64,000 bases of DNA, taken from the NCBI GenBank assembly GCA_031425525.1, contig JANPJM010000029.1, positions 43,137-107,136 on the forward strand, written 5' to 3'. The notes beneath the pieces are model-generated. The model made no database searches. It was not told the DNA's origin and worked only from the letters and a program-made list of their open reading frames with translations. Each line of letters starts with the position of its first letter. The stretch's first letter is position 1. Positions 9,371-18,195 of the stretch are shown here, piece by piece. The translations under genes and the position numbers were made by a program. Source of the DNA: JANNMJ01 sp031425525. Its GTDB lineage: Bacteria > Bacteroidota > Bacteroidia > Cytophagales > Hymenobacteraceae.

Positions 9371-9478
9371 GTCATTGCGAGCCCTTCGCTTTCTCAGGAT
9401 AAACTCCGCGAAGCAATCCGGCGAGAGCTACACGGCACCATTCGCCGGATCGCTTTGTCGCGTTACCCTCGCAATCGC
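9371..9478. repeat. degenerate GTCATTGCGAG-type REP element
   Basis: It begins with GTCATTGCGAGCCCTTCG and ends with CCCTCGCAATCG. Inner arms GCGAAGCAATCCGGCGA and TCGCCGGATCGCTTTGTCGC can pair. The outline matches the better preserved copy at 22522-22663. Apart from this element and the terminator, the gap 9135-9511 holds nothing recognisable. Confidence 0.6.
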
Positions 9479-9511
9479 AAAGCCTGCCCGAATTGACAGA
9501 TAATGACCGAG

Positions 9512-10087
9512 TTAATTCGGCATCACAACCTTATCAAGGACGTGAATCACGCCGTTGCTTTGCAGTACATCGTAGGTAGTGATGCTAGCCACGTTGCCTT
9601 TTTCATCGACCAGCACCACGTTCTTCGGGCCGTTCATCATCGCTTTCAGCGTGCCGCCGCTGACGGTTTTGTACGTCGCGGTGCCTTTACCGGCTTTGAT
9701 ATCGGCCATCAGCTTATCGCTGGTGATTTTTCCGGGCAATACGTGATACGTGAGAATTTTGGTGAGTGTCGCTTTGCTTTCCGGCTTCACGAGCGACTCT
9801 ACGGTGCCGGCGGGCAGGTTTTCAAACGCGTCATCCGTCGGGGCGAATACCGTGAATGGGCCTTTGCTTTGCAGTGTTTCCACTAAACCGGCCGCTTTTA
9901 CCGCCGCCACCAACGTGGTGTGCTGCTTGGAATTAACGGCGTTCGACACGATGTCTTTGGCCGGGTACATCGCCTCGCCGCCAACCATTACGGTGCTGGG
10001 CGTCAGGCTGGCCACTTGGGCGTTTGCGGTGGGGGCGGCCAATGCCATAGCAGCGACCAGCGCGAGGGGAGCAACGATGAATTTCAT
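9512..10087 (-). CDS. secreted fasciclin (FAS1) domain protein
   Basis: 191 aa from the ATG at 10087, chosen because it starts a textbook signal peptide (MKFIVAPLALVAAMALAAPTANAQ). One FAS1 domain fills the rest: 'DIVSNAVNSKQHTTLVAAVKAAGLVETLQ', the H1-like box 'GPFTVFAPTDDAFENLP', 'LTKILTYHVLPGKITS' and the H2-like box 'VLQSNGVIHVLDKVVMP'. FAS1 proteins are secreted adhesion or matrix proteins; in bacteria the partner is usually unknown. It is monocistronic, with an AT-rich 5' region. Confidence 0.93.
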   Translation of the reverse strand: MKFIVAPLALVAAMALAAPTANAQVASLTPSTVMVGGEAMYPAKDIVSNAVNSKQHTTLVAAVKAAGLVETLQSKGPFTVFAPTDDAFENLPAGTVESLVKPESKATLTKILTYHVLPGKITSDKLMADIKAGKGTATYKTVSGGTLKAMMNGPKNVVLVDEKGNVASITTYDVLQSNGVIHVLDKVVMPN

Positions 10088-10423
10088 CGGTAAGAAAAAT
10101 GAGGAAATAATCGGTGGCGAAATAGTCACCGTATTTCTTCGCTTTTCAACGTTCCTGCCAGAAATCAGCGTAAAAGCGCGCTACGAGGGAAGTTTTTTTG
10201 CGTTACCGATTCGGCTTTAGAGATGAATTTATAAACGATTTATCGGCTTGGAAAGCAATGATTTCCGGCTAAAAGGCTCAAATATTTTGGCGAAAGTTTC
10301 CGACAAACACCCAGCAATGGCCGAAAACAAGTGGTAATCAAGCGAAAAATTGCTGAGAAAAAATTTATTTCTCTTACATCCAACACAATCAATCATCAAC
10401 CATCAACCATCAACTAACGCAAC
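10088..10423. repeat. AT-rich intergenic region ending in a CATCAAC word array
   Basis: This 336-bp gap is upstream of the fasciclin gene and downstream of tamB (both on the minus strand). Nothing coding is seen. Positions 10387-10414 hold ATCAAT followed by CATCAAC three times in seven-base steps, ending a few bases before the tamB stop codon. The word is the same as in the array at 3885-4047. Confidence 0.6.
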
Positions 10424-13400
10424 CTATAACTGTGTCTGCGGGCCATCATCACTGATGATCGGGTTTTGCTGGAGCGTTTTCAAGCGTTCTTTCTCCTGGC
10501 GCCGCAGCCGCCGCCGCCGAAATAGCTCGTCGAAGGAGTCGAATTGCTGCGTGTGTACCAGCGAGCCGGCTTGCCGGGCAATGTTAGCGTTGCTGGAGTT
10601 CTGAATGTTGTTGGACGAGGTTTCGTAGGCCAGTTTGAGCCGCAGGCGTCCATCGGGTCGGATGTAATATTCGAGGCTGATATCGCCGATGGCCGCCTGA
10701 CTGACGCCCGCGGTGGCCGGAGCTGTGCCCGTGTTGCCACCCGCGAGGTTGTTGTTGGCGTTGTTGCTGACACCGCCCTCGCGCGTAACGCGTAGCCGCC
10801 CCTGCATAAACGCATACGACACGCGCACTTGCATCGCCTGAAGGGCGGTCTGATCGAAGCCGGCGAGGCCCAGATCGATTTCGAGGTTCGAGTCGACTTG
10901 CGAAATCCAGTACGAAAGCTGCGTACTCAGTAACTCACCGATGGAGTTGGAAAACGCGTTATTGCCTACCGTAGCGCCCACGTTGAACTCGTTTTGCGCC
11001 GATAGTCGCTTCAACACCATCAGCGAAAACACCTGCCGGTTGAGTTCCTGCGGGTCGTTGCGGAGATTACTGGCGTAGGCCTCCACTTGCGTACTGGCCG
11101 CCGACGGGACGTTGGAAAAATCGAGCCCCAGTTGAATTTCGGGCGCCAGCAGCGAGCCTTTGAGGTTCATGAGCGCTACCACCGGCACCACCACGTTGGT
11201 GCTGCCGAGGTTGCTGACATCGGCCAAGGCGCCGATGATTGGTTGTAACGACGTTTTTTGGGTGTACGTGGCCGTCAGGTTGAGCTGCCCGCCGTAGGGG
11301 TCGCCGTTCCAGGAAATGGTGCCGCCGGGGCGCACGATGAATTCTTTATTGACCACGCCGAGCAGCGTGAAATTGTACAGCCCGCGCACGATTTCGACGT
11401 TGCCGTACATATTGAAATTGCCGCGCGTGTCGATGGCGAGGCTCACGCGCCCCTGACCCGTGCCGCGAATGATGTCGCCGGTCGTTTCGTCGAAAATGAC
11501 TTCGAGTTGCGCGTCGGGCGTCACGTCGAGGTTCATCGTGAGGCGGATACCGCTCATATCCGGCCCGGCCCCGGCGGCGAGGAGCGAATCCGGGCGGCTG
11601 GTACTCAGCGTGTCACCTTTCGGCCCGTAGCTCACGAATTTGATGAACGATGAGCGCGCCACTTCCGCCTGATTATCCAGCGGAATGGACAGGCGCGTGC
11701 CGGGGTCGGTTTTGGCATCGATCCGGATCGAAATATCTTCCGGCGTGCCGGTTACCGTCAGGCGGCCCGTGCTGAACGCCGAGCCGTAGTACAGATTATT
11801 GAGTTTGCGGGTGGTGTTCAGCACCTCGAACCGCCGGAAGGTGGCGCGTACATCGAGCGACATATTCTGAAATCCCTGCTCGTACACCACGCCATCGACG
11901 GTAGCAATATTGGCGAACTGGTCGCGCAGCACGAGGTTACGCAGGCGGATGCCTTCTTTGTCGAAGCCGATGCGCGCGTCGGTCAGCGCCGTATCGCCGG
12001 GCACCAGCGGGCCGCTCAGCCGGTAGCGCGTGTTGAGGTAGCCGAACCGAAACCGCCCCTGATGCACATCGACGCCGCCGCGCAGAATCGGCGCCGCCAT
12101 TGGTCCCAGAATATCGAGCTGCCCGCGCAGCGTGCCCTTCAAATCATCCATCAAAAAGCCCAAAAACGGCTCCACCAGCTTCAGCGGCGCATCGGTGAGG
12201 GCGGCTTGCAGCGAAAGCTGTTGGTCGGGAGGGGCACTCGGCGTAATGCCGCCATCGACGGTGAGCAGCCGTTGGCCGCCGCGCGCCAGCGTGAGGTCGA
12301 GCCCCAACCGCCCGCCGCCCGCCGAGCGTAGGTTGCCGGCCACATCGCCGAGCAACACGTTATCGAGCAGCAGCGAATCGACGCGCAGCTCGCCGCTAAA
12401 CGCCGGTTGCTGGGCAAAAAGCTGCGAAATCTCGAAGTGCGTATCGCGCACCAAGCCGCCGAGCTTGAAGCCTTCCGTCGGCGAGCCGAGCAGGGGGTTG
12501 AGCGAGGCGAGCAGAAACGAGTCGATGGTGACGGTCAGCGGGGCCGTGGGCACGGTGGCCGACACGCGCCCCGTGGCGCCGATCAGTTGCGTACCGCTCC
12601 GCAGAAACAGGTTTTCGATGGAAATATCGTCGCCGCCGCCGCCGATGACGATGCGGTTATTAGCCTGAAACCGCCACGGCGTAGCCAGCAGATTGACGCC
12701 CGATTCGGGCGTGAGCCGCACTTCCACGGCGTTGGTCAAAAACGCGAGCGTGCCGTTTAGCTCCGCCGCGTTGGTGGAACGCTGCTGCTTGATGGCGCTC
12801 GTGAAATCGATGAGGCCGTTGTTCCAGAGCGCTTCCACGCGCAGGTTTTCGGTGAGGCCGAGGGTCGGCAAGCGCTGTTGCCGGCTCGTGACGAAGGCGT
12901 CGGCGAGGACTTCGGACGCGTACGGCAGTTTCGAGGTGTTGAATTCGATGACGTTGCGCGTCAGCTCGATTTCCTTGCCGTAGCGCACGTACGCCACCGA
13001 ACCGCCCAACTGAAAAATGGAGGTCTGGCCGGTGCGGAAAAAGCCGTCCAGCTTCGTCGAATCGGCCACTTCGAGGCCCGGCACGAAAACCCGAAACAGC
13101 GGATTGGCGTGCGTAAGCTGCACGCCCAGCTCGACGCGGTAATCGGCGAGCGGACGCTGTTTTTTGCGCTTGTAATACGCAGCCGTGGCGGTGGGGTCGG
13201 CCTGAAATTCCAGCACGTACTCGCGCGCCAACGTCGTGACATCGGCCAGGAGCGTAGTGTACTGAAAATCGCCCGCCAGCCGCACATCCGCCGCTTCCGA
13301 ATGCACGCGCAGCGTTCGGCGGCCCGCCACCAGTGTCGAGGCCACATCGAGCGTATCGAGCTGCCCGCGCGCCGTATCGTACGCAAACCGGGTATTGCGG

Positions 13401-15172
13401 AACTGCATCGTGCCCACGAGCGCATCCAGGGTCAGCCCCTTGAACCGTAAATCGGCGCGCGTGGCGAGCGTGAACGGCGTTTTGGAAAAACCGAGCGCGC
13501 GCAAATCGGCGTGGGCGAGATTGGCGCGGAGGTCAAATTCGGGGCGTTTCGGGTCGAACGTAACATTGCCATCGGCTACGAGGCGCAGGTTGGGGTCGTC
13601 GGCGGTGAGGCGCCCCACGAACGTTTGGCCGCGCAGCACACCGCGCGCCGCCAGATTGCGGTAGGTCTTGCCGAGGAGCCCGATGCGCGGTACGCGCACG
13701 TCGGTTTCGAGGCGAATGGTTCTAAGGTCGAAGCTCTGCCCTTTTACGCTGCCATTGAGGCTGACGGACTGCACCACCTCCGGCTGCCCAATGAGGCGCC
13801 CAAGCTGAAACGCATCCGTCTTTACCGTCCCCGAATACGTCGAAAGGCGTGCATTCGCCTTTATTTTCAAGTTGATATCGCTCGTGAGCGTGCCGAGGCG
13901 CGTATCGAAAGTGCCGTTCGCCACGAAGTCGTTGTAGAACCCCGTGAAGGCGCCGCGTAGCCGCGACGTGCCCAACCGCCCGACGTACGTGTACGCCACG
14001 GCGGGCACGAACCGCTCGATGTCGCGCGGGTCGAGGATGGACGGCTGAAAGTTGAGATCGAAGAACGTTTCCTGCCACTTGGGTAAGCCTTCCATGGCAA
14101 AAGCGCCGCGCAGCCGCGTAGTGCCGTTCACGGCGAGGAGAATATTGCGGGTGCGGAAATTATTGACTTTGCCGTCGAAATCGCCGCTGACCGTCACCAC
14201 ATCACGGGCAAACAACTCGTTGAGGACGGGCGCAAACACCGCCACATCACGCCCCAGCACCCGCGACGAATCGAGGCGCAAAGTCATCCGCACCGAATCG
14301 TTGAATTCGGGAAAGGCGCCCATCGAGCGGTAATCGAAGCGGATGAGCGGCGCCCGCACGTGCGATTCGTTGAAACGCAGATCGGTTTGGCGGAAGCTCC
14401 AGCGGGTCGGGCTCCACGTTACATCGGCGGTGAGGCCGCGCAGGTGGGCGTTGCCGGCGCGGTCGATGGTGCGCAGGTCGGTGATTTGGGCGCCTACCGA
14501 ATCGCCGCCGAACCGGATGCGGGTGAGGCCGCCATAAATCGAATCGAGGTACATGTGGGCGTAGTCGAGCCCCGGTTCCTTCATCCGGGGCGTCGCCTCG
14601 TTGTCGAGAATGAAACGCCCGTTTTCGAGCGTCACGGCCGCGATGCGGAAATCGAAATTCGTCTTGCTCGTATCGCCCGACGGCGGCCCGATCAACCGCT
14701 TCACCGCCGCCAGAAACGCGTCGAGATTCGTCGAGTCGGTGCCCGCGTACGTCACCATTCGAAAGCGCGGTTCCGCCAGCGTCAGGTTATCGATGGCGAG
14801 CCGATTGGGCGTAAAAACCGAAAACAGCGACACCCGCGCATCGAGCCGACCGATATGAAACAACTCCTGCCGGTGCCGGTCGAGGACGCGCACCCGGTTG
14901 AGCAACACGCGCGAAAACGGCCGTACGTCCACGGTGCCGATGGTAACTTCGTGGCCCAGTCGGGCGGTCAGAAACGTCGCCGCTTCGTGCGCCGCCCACG
15001 TCTGCACGCGCGGCACCCGCAGGGCTACCAACGCCGCGCCCACCAGCAGCAGCGCCACGCCGAGCAGCGTCAGGGGTACGCCCACGAGCCACTTCGCCCA
15101 GCGCGGCCAGCCCCGGCGCGGGGTGGGCGGCGGCGCCACGGCCGGGGTAGCTAAAGGGTCTGGTGGAATCAC
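10424..15172 (-). CDS. tamB: TamB-like translocation and assembly module protein
   Basis: 1582 aa. The start is the GTG at 15172; an in-frame TAA lies two codons upstream, so no longer form is possible. A Pro-rich cytoplasmic leader and one N-terminal membrane helix ('WLVGVPLTLLGVALLLVGAALVAL') precede an AsmA-like opening ('VPRVQTWAAHEAATFLTARLGHEVTIGTVDV') and a very long beta-rich middle part. The C-terminal DUF490/TamB domain is recognisable: 'GRVSLAIDTRGNFNMYGNVEIVRGLYNF', then 'EFIVRPGGTISWNGDPYGGQLNLTATYT'. TamB proteins span the periplasm as lipid-conducting or barrel-assembly bridges. It is divergent from tsaD with only 10 bp between start codons. Confidence 0.93.
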   Translation of the reverse strand: MIPPDPLATPAVAPPPTPRRGWPRWAKWLVGVPLTLLGVALLLVGAALVALRVPRVQTWAAHEAATFLTARLGHEVTIGTVDVRPFSRVLLNRVRVLDRHRQELFHIGRLDARVSLFSVFTPNRLAIDNLTLAEPRFRMVTYAGTDSTNLDAFLAAVKRLIGPPSGDTSKTNFDFRIAAVTLENGRFILDNEATPRMKEPGLDYAHMYLDSIYGGLTRIRFGGDSVGAQITDLRTIDRAGNAHLRGLTADVTWSPTRWSFRQTDLRFNESHVRAPLIRFDYRSMGAFPEFNDSVRMTLRLDSSRVLGRDVAVFAPVLNELFARDVVTVSGDFDGKVNNFRTRNILLAVNGTTRLRGAFAMEGLPKWQETFFDLNFQPSILDPRDIERFVPAVAYTYVGRLGTSRLRGAFTGFYNDFVANGTFDTRLGTLTSDINLKIKANARLSTYSGTVKTDAFQLGRLIGQPEVVQSVSLNGSVKGQSFDLRTIRLETDVRVPRIGLLGKTYRNLAARGVLRGQTFVGRLTADDPNLRLVADGNVTFDPKRPEFDLRANLAHADLRALGFSKTPFTLATRADLRFKGLTLDALVGTMQFRNTRFAYDTARGQLDTLDVASTLVAGRRTLRVHSEAADVRLAGDFQYTTLLADVTTLAREYVLEFQADPTATAAYYKRKKQRPLADYRVELGVQLTHANPLFRVFVPGLEVADSTKLDGFFRTGQTSIFQLGGSVAYVRYGKEIELTRNVIEFNTSKLPYASEVLADAFVTSRQQRLPTLGLTENLRVEALWNNGLIDFTSAIKQQRSTNAAELNGTLAFLTNAVEVRLTPESGVNLLATPWRFQANNRIVIGGGGDDISIENLFLRSGTQLIGATGRVSATVPTAPLTVTIDSFLLASLNPLLGSPTEGFKLGGLVRDTHFEISQLFAQQPAFSGELRVDSLLLDNVLLGDVAGNLRSAGGGRLGLDLTLARGGQRLLTVDGGITPSAPPDQQLSLQAALTDAPLKLVEPFLGFLMDDLKGTLRGQLDILGPMAAPILRGGVDVHQGRFRFGYLNTRYRLSGPLVPGDTALTDARIGFDKEGIRLRNLVLRDQFANIATVDGVVYEQGFQNMSLDVRATFRRFEVLNTTRKLNNLYYGSAFSTGRLTVTGTPEDISIRIDAKTDPGTRLSIPLDNQAEVARSSFIKFVSYGPKGDTLSTSRPDSLLAAGAGPDMSGIRLTMNLDVTPDAQLEVIFDETTGDIIRGTGQGRVSLAIDTRGNFNMYGNVEIVRGLYNFTLLGVVNKEFIVRPGGTISWNGDPYGGQLNLTATYTQKTSLQPIIGALADVSNLGSTNVVVPVVALMNLKGSLLAPEIQLGLDFSNVPSAASTQVEAYASNLRNDPQELNRQVFSLMVLKRLSAQNEFNVGATVGNNAFSNSIGELLSTQLSYWISQVDSNLEIDLGLAGFDQTALQAMQVRVSYAFMQGRLRVTREGGVSNNANNNLAGGNTGTAPATAGVSQAAIGDISLEYYIRPDGRLRLKLAYETSSNNIQNSSNANIARQAGSLVHTQQFDSFDELFRRRRLRRQEKERLKTLQQNPIISDDGPQTQL

Positions 15173-15182
15173 GGATTAAGTA

Positions 15183-16298
15183 ATGAACGCTCAAATTTCG
15201 CCCCCCGACCTCGTTCCGCCCGTTTCGCCGGTTCCGGCTGAGGCAACGGATACGAAAAACCCCGCCAACTCGCCGTCGTCGGCCGGGCCGCTGATTCTGG
15301 CGCTCGAATCGTCGTGCGACGACACCGGTGCCGCCCTCATCCAGGGCGGGCGGGTGCTGGTGAACCGCACGGCGGGGCAGGAAATTCACGCCCGGTACGG
15401 CGGCGTGGTACCCGAACTGGCCTCCCGCGCCCATGAACAGCATATTGTGCCGCTGGTTTTGGCGGTGCTGGCCGAGGCGGGCGTGGTGCCGGGGCAGCTC
15501 GCGGCGGTGGCCGTTACGCGCGGGCCGGGGTTGTTGGGGTCGCTGCTGGTGGGCACCTCGTTCGCGAAGGCGTTTGCGGCGGGGCTGGGGGTGCCGCTCA
15601 TCGGCGTCAATCATATGCGGGCGCACGTGCTGGCGCATTTCATCGAGGCGCCGCGTCCGCCGTTCCCGTTTTTGTGTCTGACCGTGAGCGGCGGCCATAC
15701 GCAGTTGCTCGTGGTGCGTAGCCCAGCCGATTTCGAGTTGCTCGGCCAGACGATGGACGATGCCGTGGGCGAAGCCTTCGATAAAGCCGCCAAGCTGCTG
15801 GGGTTGCCGTACCCCGGCGGCCCCGCGCTCGATAAACTCGCCCAAACCGCCGACCCCGGCGCGTTCGCCGCCGCCTTCAAAGTGACGGATCAACCGGGGT
15901 TCGATTTCTCTTTTTCGGGCATCAAAACCCAGATTCTGTACTTCCTGCGCGACCAGTCACGCGCCAATCCCGCGTTCGTCGAGCAGCACCGCCCGGCGCT
16001 GGCTGCCGCCATCCAGACGGCGTTGGTGGGGGCGCTCCTCCGCAAGCTGCGCCGCGCCGTGCGCGAGACGGGCATCCGGCACGTGGCAATCGCGGGCGGG
16101 GTGGCGGCCAACTCGGCGTTGCGCACCGCGCTCGCCGAAACCGCCGCGCTCGATGGCTGGGCCGGGCTGTACATCCCGGCGTTCGCGTATTGCACCGACA
16201 ACGCGGCCATGGTAGCGATGGCGGCCCATTTTCAGTTTGAAGCGGGCGATTTTGCGGATGCGTTTTTGAGCCCGGAGCCGCGGTTGGGGGTGGTGTGA
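15183..16298 (+). CDS. tsaD: tRNA N6-adenosine threonylcarbamoyltransferase TsaD
   Basis: 371 aa. It transfers the threonylcarbamoyl group to A37 of tRNAs that read ANN codons. The metal-binding histidines are H144 and H148 in 'GVNHMRAHVL'. Other family blocks are 'LALESSCDDTGAAL', 'VVPELASRAHEQHI', 'TRGPGLLGSLLVG', 'CLTVSGGHTQLL', 'FDKAAKLLGLPYPGGPALDKLA' and the late 'AIAGGVAANSALR'. The ATG at 15183 leaves a Pro-rich extension of about 35 residues before the usual start of the fold; an in-frame TAA lies just upstream and no later conventional start codon was found, so the extension appears real. It is divergent from tamB. Confidence 0.97.
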   Translation: MNAQISPPDLVPPVSPVPAEATDTKNPANSPSSAGPLILALESSCDDTGAALIQGGRVLVNRTAGQEIHARYGGVVPELASRAHEQHIVPLVLAVLAEAGVVPGQLAAVAVTRGPGLLGSLLVGTSFAKAFAAGLGVPLIGVNHMRAHVLAHFIEAPRPPFPFLCLTVSGGHTQLLVVRSPADFELLGQTMDDAVGEAFDKAAKLLGLPYPGGPALDKLAQTADPGAFAAAFKVTDQPGFDFSFSGIKTQILYFLRDQSRANPAFVEQHRPALAAAIQTALVGALLRKLRRAVRETGIRHVAIAGGVAANSALRTALAETAALDGWAGLYIPAFAYCTDNAAMVAMAAHFQFEAGDFADAFLSPEPRLGVV

Positions 16299-16306
16299 AG
16301 GGGCGG

Positions 16307-17461
16307 CTAGAGTAAATCGGCCAGTGCCGTGACTTCCTGCTGGGCTTGCGCCAGCTCCAGGTCGCGCGGATAGCGCCGCTGGACGCCTTTCGTGAACGAT
16401 TCGGCCATAATGGCGATGCACTCGCGGATGCGCGTGATGCTGGTTTCGTCGCTCAACGTCTGCCTGACATCGTCGGCGGTGGCTGGCTCACCGTCGGGCT
16501 CTTCAGATCGAAACGTCTTGCCTTCAGTCAGATTCGTCAGCATATCCTCCAGCAGCAGCGTGAACGCGTCGCTGAGCAGGAGCATTGCCGTCGCCTGCAA
16601 TACCTGGCAGATGGTGAATACTTCGGCGCGGGTCAGTTTGACTGCTTTGTCGGGACCGACGGCGACCAATCGCTTGCGCAGGGCAGCCACGCGCGCCGGT
16701 GGCTGGAAGCAGCCCAGCTTCGGAAATGCCTGCGTGAACGGGTGGTCTTCGACCAGCAGGGCCAGCGACTTGGGCAGAAGCAGCGCGAACAGCAACGCGT
16801 GGTGCTGCACCGGGTTGAAGGGGAGCGTGAGCGGCTTGCCCCGCCGGTCGGGCACGTAGGGCGCGGGCGCGGGCGGCGCGGGCGGCGTGGCCCGCGCCGA
16901 CACGCGCAGGCTATCGGCCTCGCGCAGAAAAACCCCTTCCAGATAGGCGCGCCGCAGGGCGGCTTCGCGCGCGTGGGCTTCGCGGTCGGCGCGCTCATCG
17001 GGCGGCAACTCGTCGTCGTCAGCATCCCCATCCAGCCCGCACAGCATCTGTTCGGTTCGCTCCATCATGTCCTCGCTGAACCGGCAGGTAGCCGCCATTA
17101 GCTCGCGGTACTGCGTGGCCTGCTCGGAATCGGGCGGGCAGATCGCGGCGATGATGGGTTCGAGCAGCGGGCTTTCGAGTACCAGCCGCCCCACCAGCAG
17201 CGTGTAGTAGTACGCCACTAGCTGATTAGTCCAGAGTTGTTGTAGGCCACGCGGGTCTTGCACTGTGGCGACAGCGTTGACCTGGTCTTCCGTTAGGCCG
17301 GTGAGGCGCTCTACTTCGGCCCGCACCGGGTGATCCGGGTCGTACCGTAACAGGTGTTGGCACGCCAGGGCGGCCATCACCATATACGTTAGCAGACCGG
17401 CAAGTTCGTTGGCAGGGAAGCGTCCCGCGAACTCAAGGTCGTCAGCATCATCGTCAGCCAT
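16307..17461 (-). CDS. hypothetical protein, helical, 384 aa
   Basis: Not recognised. The ATG at 17461 is preferred over 17635: a -7-like box TATTTTCG (complement of 17483-17490, one base from TAnnTTTG) lies just before it, and the longer form would begin inside a tandem-repeat array. The product starts acidic (MADDDADDLEFAG), then is rich in Leu/Ala helices, with a charged central segment (GDADDDELPPDERADREAH), a Pro-rich linker (ATPPAPPAPAPY) and a second helical block (ALLFALLLPKSLALLVEDHPF). There is no signal peptide. It is probably co-oriented with the two unknown genes upstream (17833-19527) and converges on tsaD, 8 bp away. Confidence 0.6.
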   Translation of the reverse strand: MADDDADDLEFAGRFPANELAGLLTYMVMAALACQHLLRYDPDHPVRAEVERLTGLTEDQVNAVATVQDPRGLQQLWTNQLVAYYYTLLVGRLVLESPLLEPIIAAICPPDSEQATQYRELMAATCRFSEDMMERTEQMLCGLDGDADDDELPPDERADREAHAREAALRRAYLEGVFLREADSLRVSARATPPAPPAPAPYVPDRRGKPLTLPFNPVQHHALLFALLLPKSLALLVEDHPFTQAFPKLGCFQPPARVAALRKRLVAVGPDKAVKLTRAEVFTICQVLQATAMLLLSDAFTLLLEDMLTNLTEGKTFRSEEPDGEPATADDVRQTLSDETSITRIRECIAIMAESFTKGVQRRYPRDLELAQAQQEVTALADLL

Positions 17462-17544
17462 AAAAACAGGAGGTTTGGGGGGCGAAAATACGCGACGATT
17501 GCCACCACCCGCCAGTTGCACGCAAGCCTTGTCCGGCCCGCGCA

Positions 17545-17838
17545 GATCCGGCGCCGAATCCAGCCGACCGCTACCGGGTGTCCGGCCGGCCGCTGCCGGA
17601 TTCGGCGCCGGATCTGCCAGTCTCCGGCTGCTCACCGTCCGATCCGACCGCTCTCGGCGGCGTCTTCGGCGGGCCAGCGCCGAATTCAGCGGTGCCCGCC
17701 CGAGTGCTCAGCTCCGCCTCCCCCGATCCGGCGCCGGCTTTTCGAGGCTTCGGCGGGCCGGCGCCGGATCGGGCTACGGGCTTCCGGGCCTTCGGCTGGG
17801 GACCACCGAATCCGAGGTCAGTACCGCGCGTGCTATAC
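17545..17838. repeat. 42-bp tandem array A (GC-rich, seven units)
   Basis: Units begin at 17545, 17587, 17629, 17671, 17713, 17755 and 17797 (the last is partial), exactly 42 bp apart. Positions 10-16 of each unit hold a CC(G/C)(A/G)AT(C/T)-type core, and five of the six full units end in (T/C)CGGC. Several units carry the palindrome GATCCGGCGCCGAATC or GATTCGGCGCCGGATC. On the minus strand, the array starts at the stop codon of the frameshifted gene 17833-18145 and ends about 80 bp before the start of the gene at 17461. All three forward frames are open through most of it, in keeping with its composition. Confidence 0.85.
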
Positions 17839-18145
17839 CGACACGGGCACTATCTTGCGGTATTGTGATTTTTTGAAATCGTAGATGGCTTCTCCCAACT
17901 CCCAAAGCTGGGCCGTATGATCAAAGATGTCAGAAGGCGGGTAGCCCTGATCGTTGATCATCTTCGTCAGCAGCACCAAAGCTTACGCGGGCGCACCCGA
18001 CGACCGGCCCCTGGCTACCATCTTCGGTATCCTCTCGAAACTCGACAGCGTATTCGTTGATGTAACGGGCCATTTCGATCTCGCCGGTGCCGGAGACAAA
18101 GGAGAAGGCCGTGGTGAGCAGCGGGAGATGTTCGGTGTCTTTCAT
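17833..18145 (-). pseudogene. hypothetical protein gene interrupted by one frameshift
   Basis: The frame from the ATG at 18145 reads 54 plausible residues (MKDTEHLPLLTTAFSFVSG ... VGCARV) and soon ends. From about 17982 a second frame, shifted by +1, continues with a protein-like sequence (ALVLLTKMINDQGYPP, TAQLWELGEAIYDFKKSQYR, KIVPVSV) to the TAG at 17833-17835. Removing one base near 17980-17986 restores a protein of 103 aa. It could be a real mutation, a sequencing error or a programmed shift; no classical slippery site is obvious. Function unknown. It lies 50 bp after the gene 18196-19527 and its stop codon touches array A. Confidence 0.55.
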
Positions 18146-18195
18146 TGGGTTAGGTGTCGTGGATCGAAGGTAACTAATGGCCGCCCGTCAACTAC

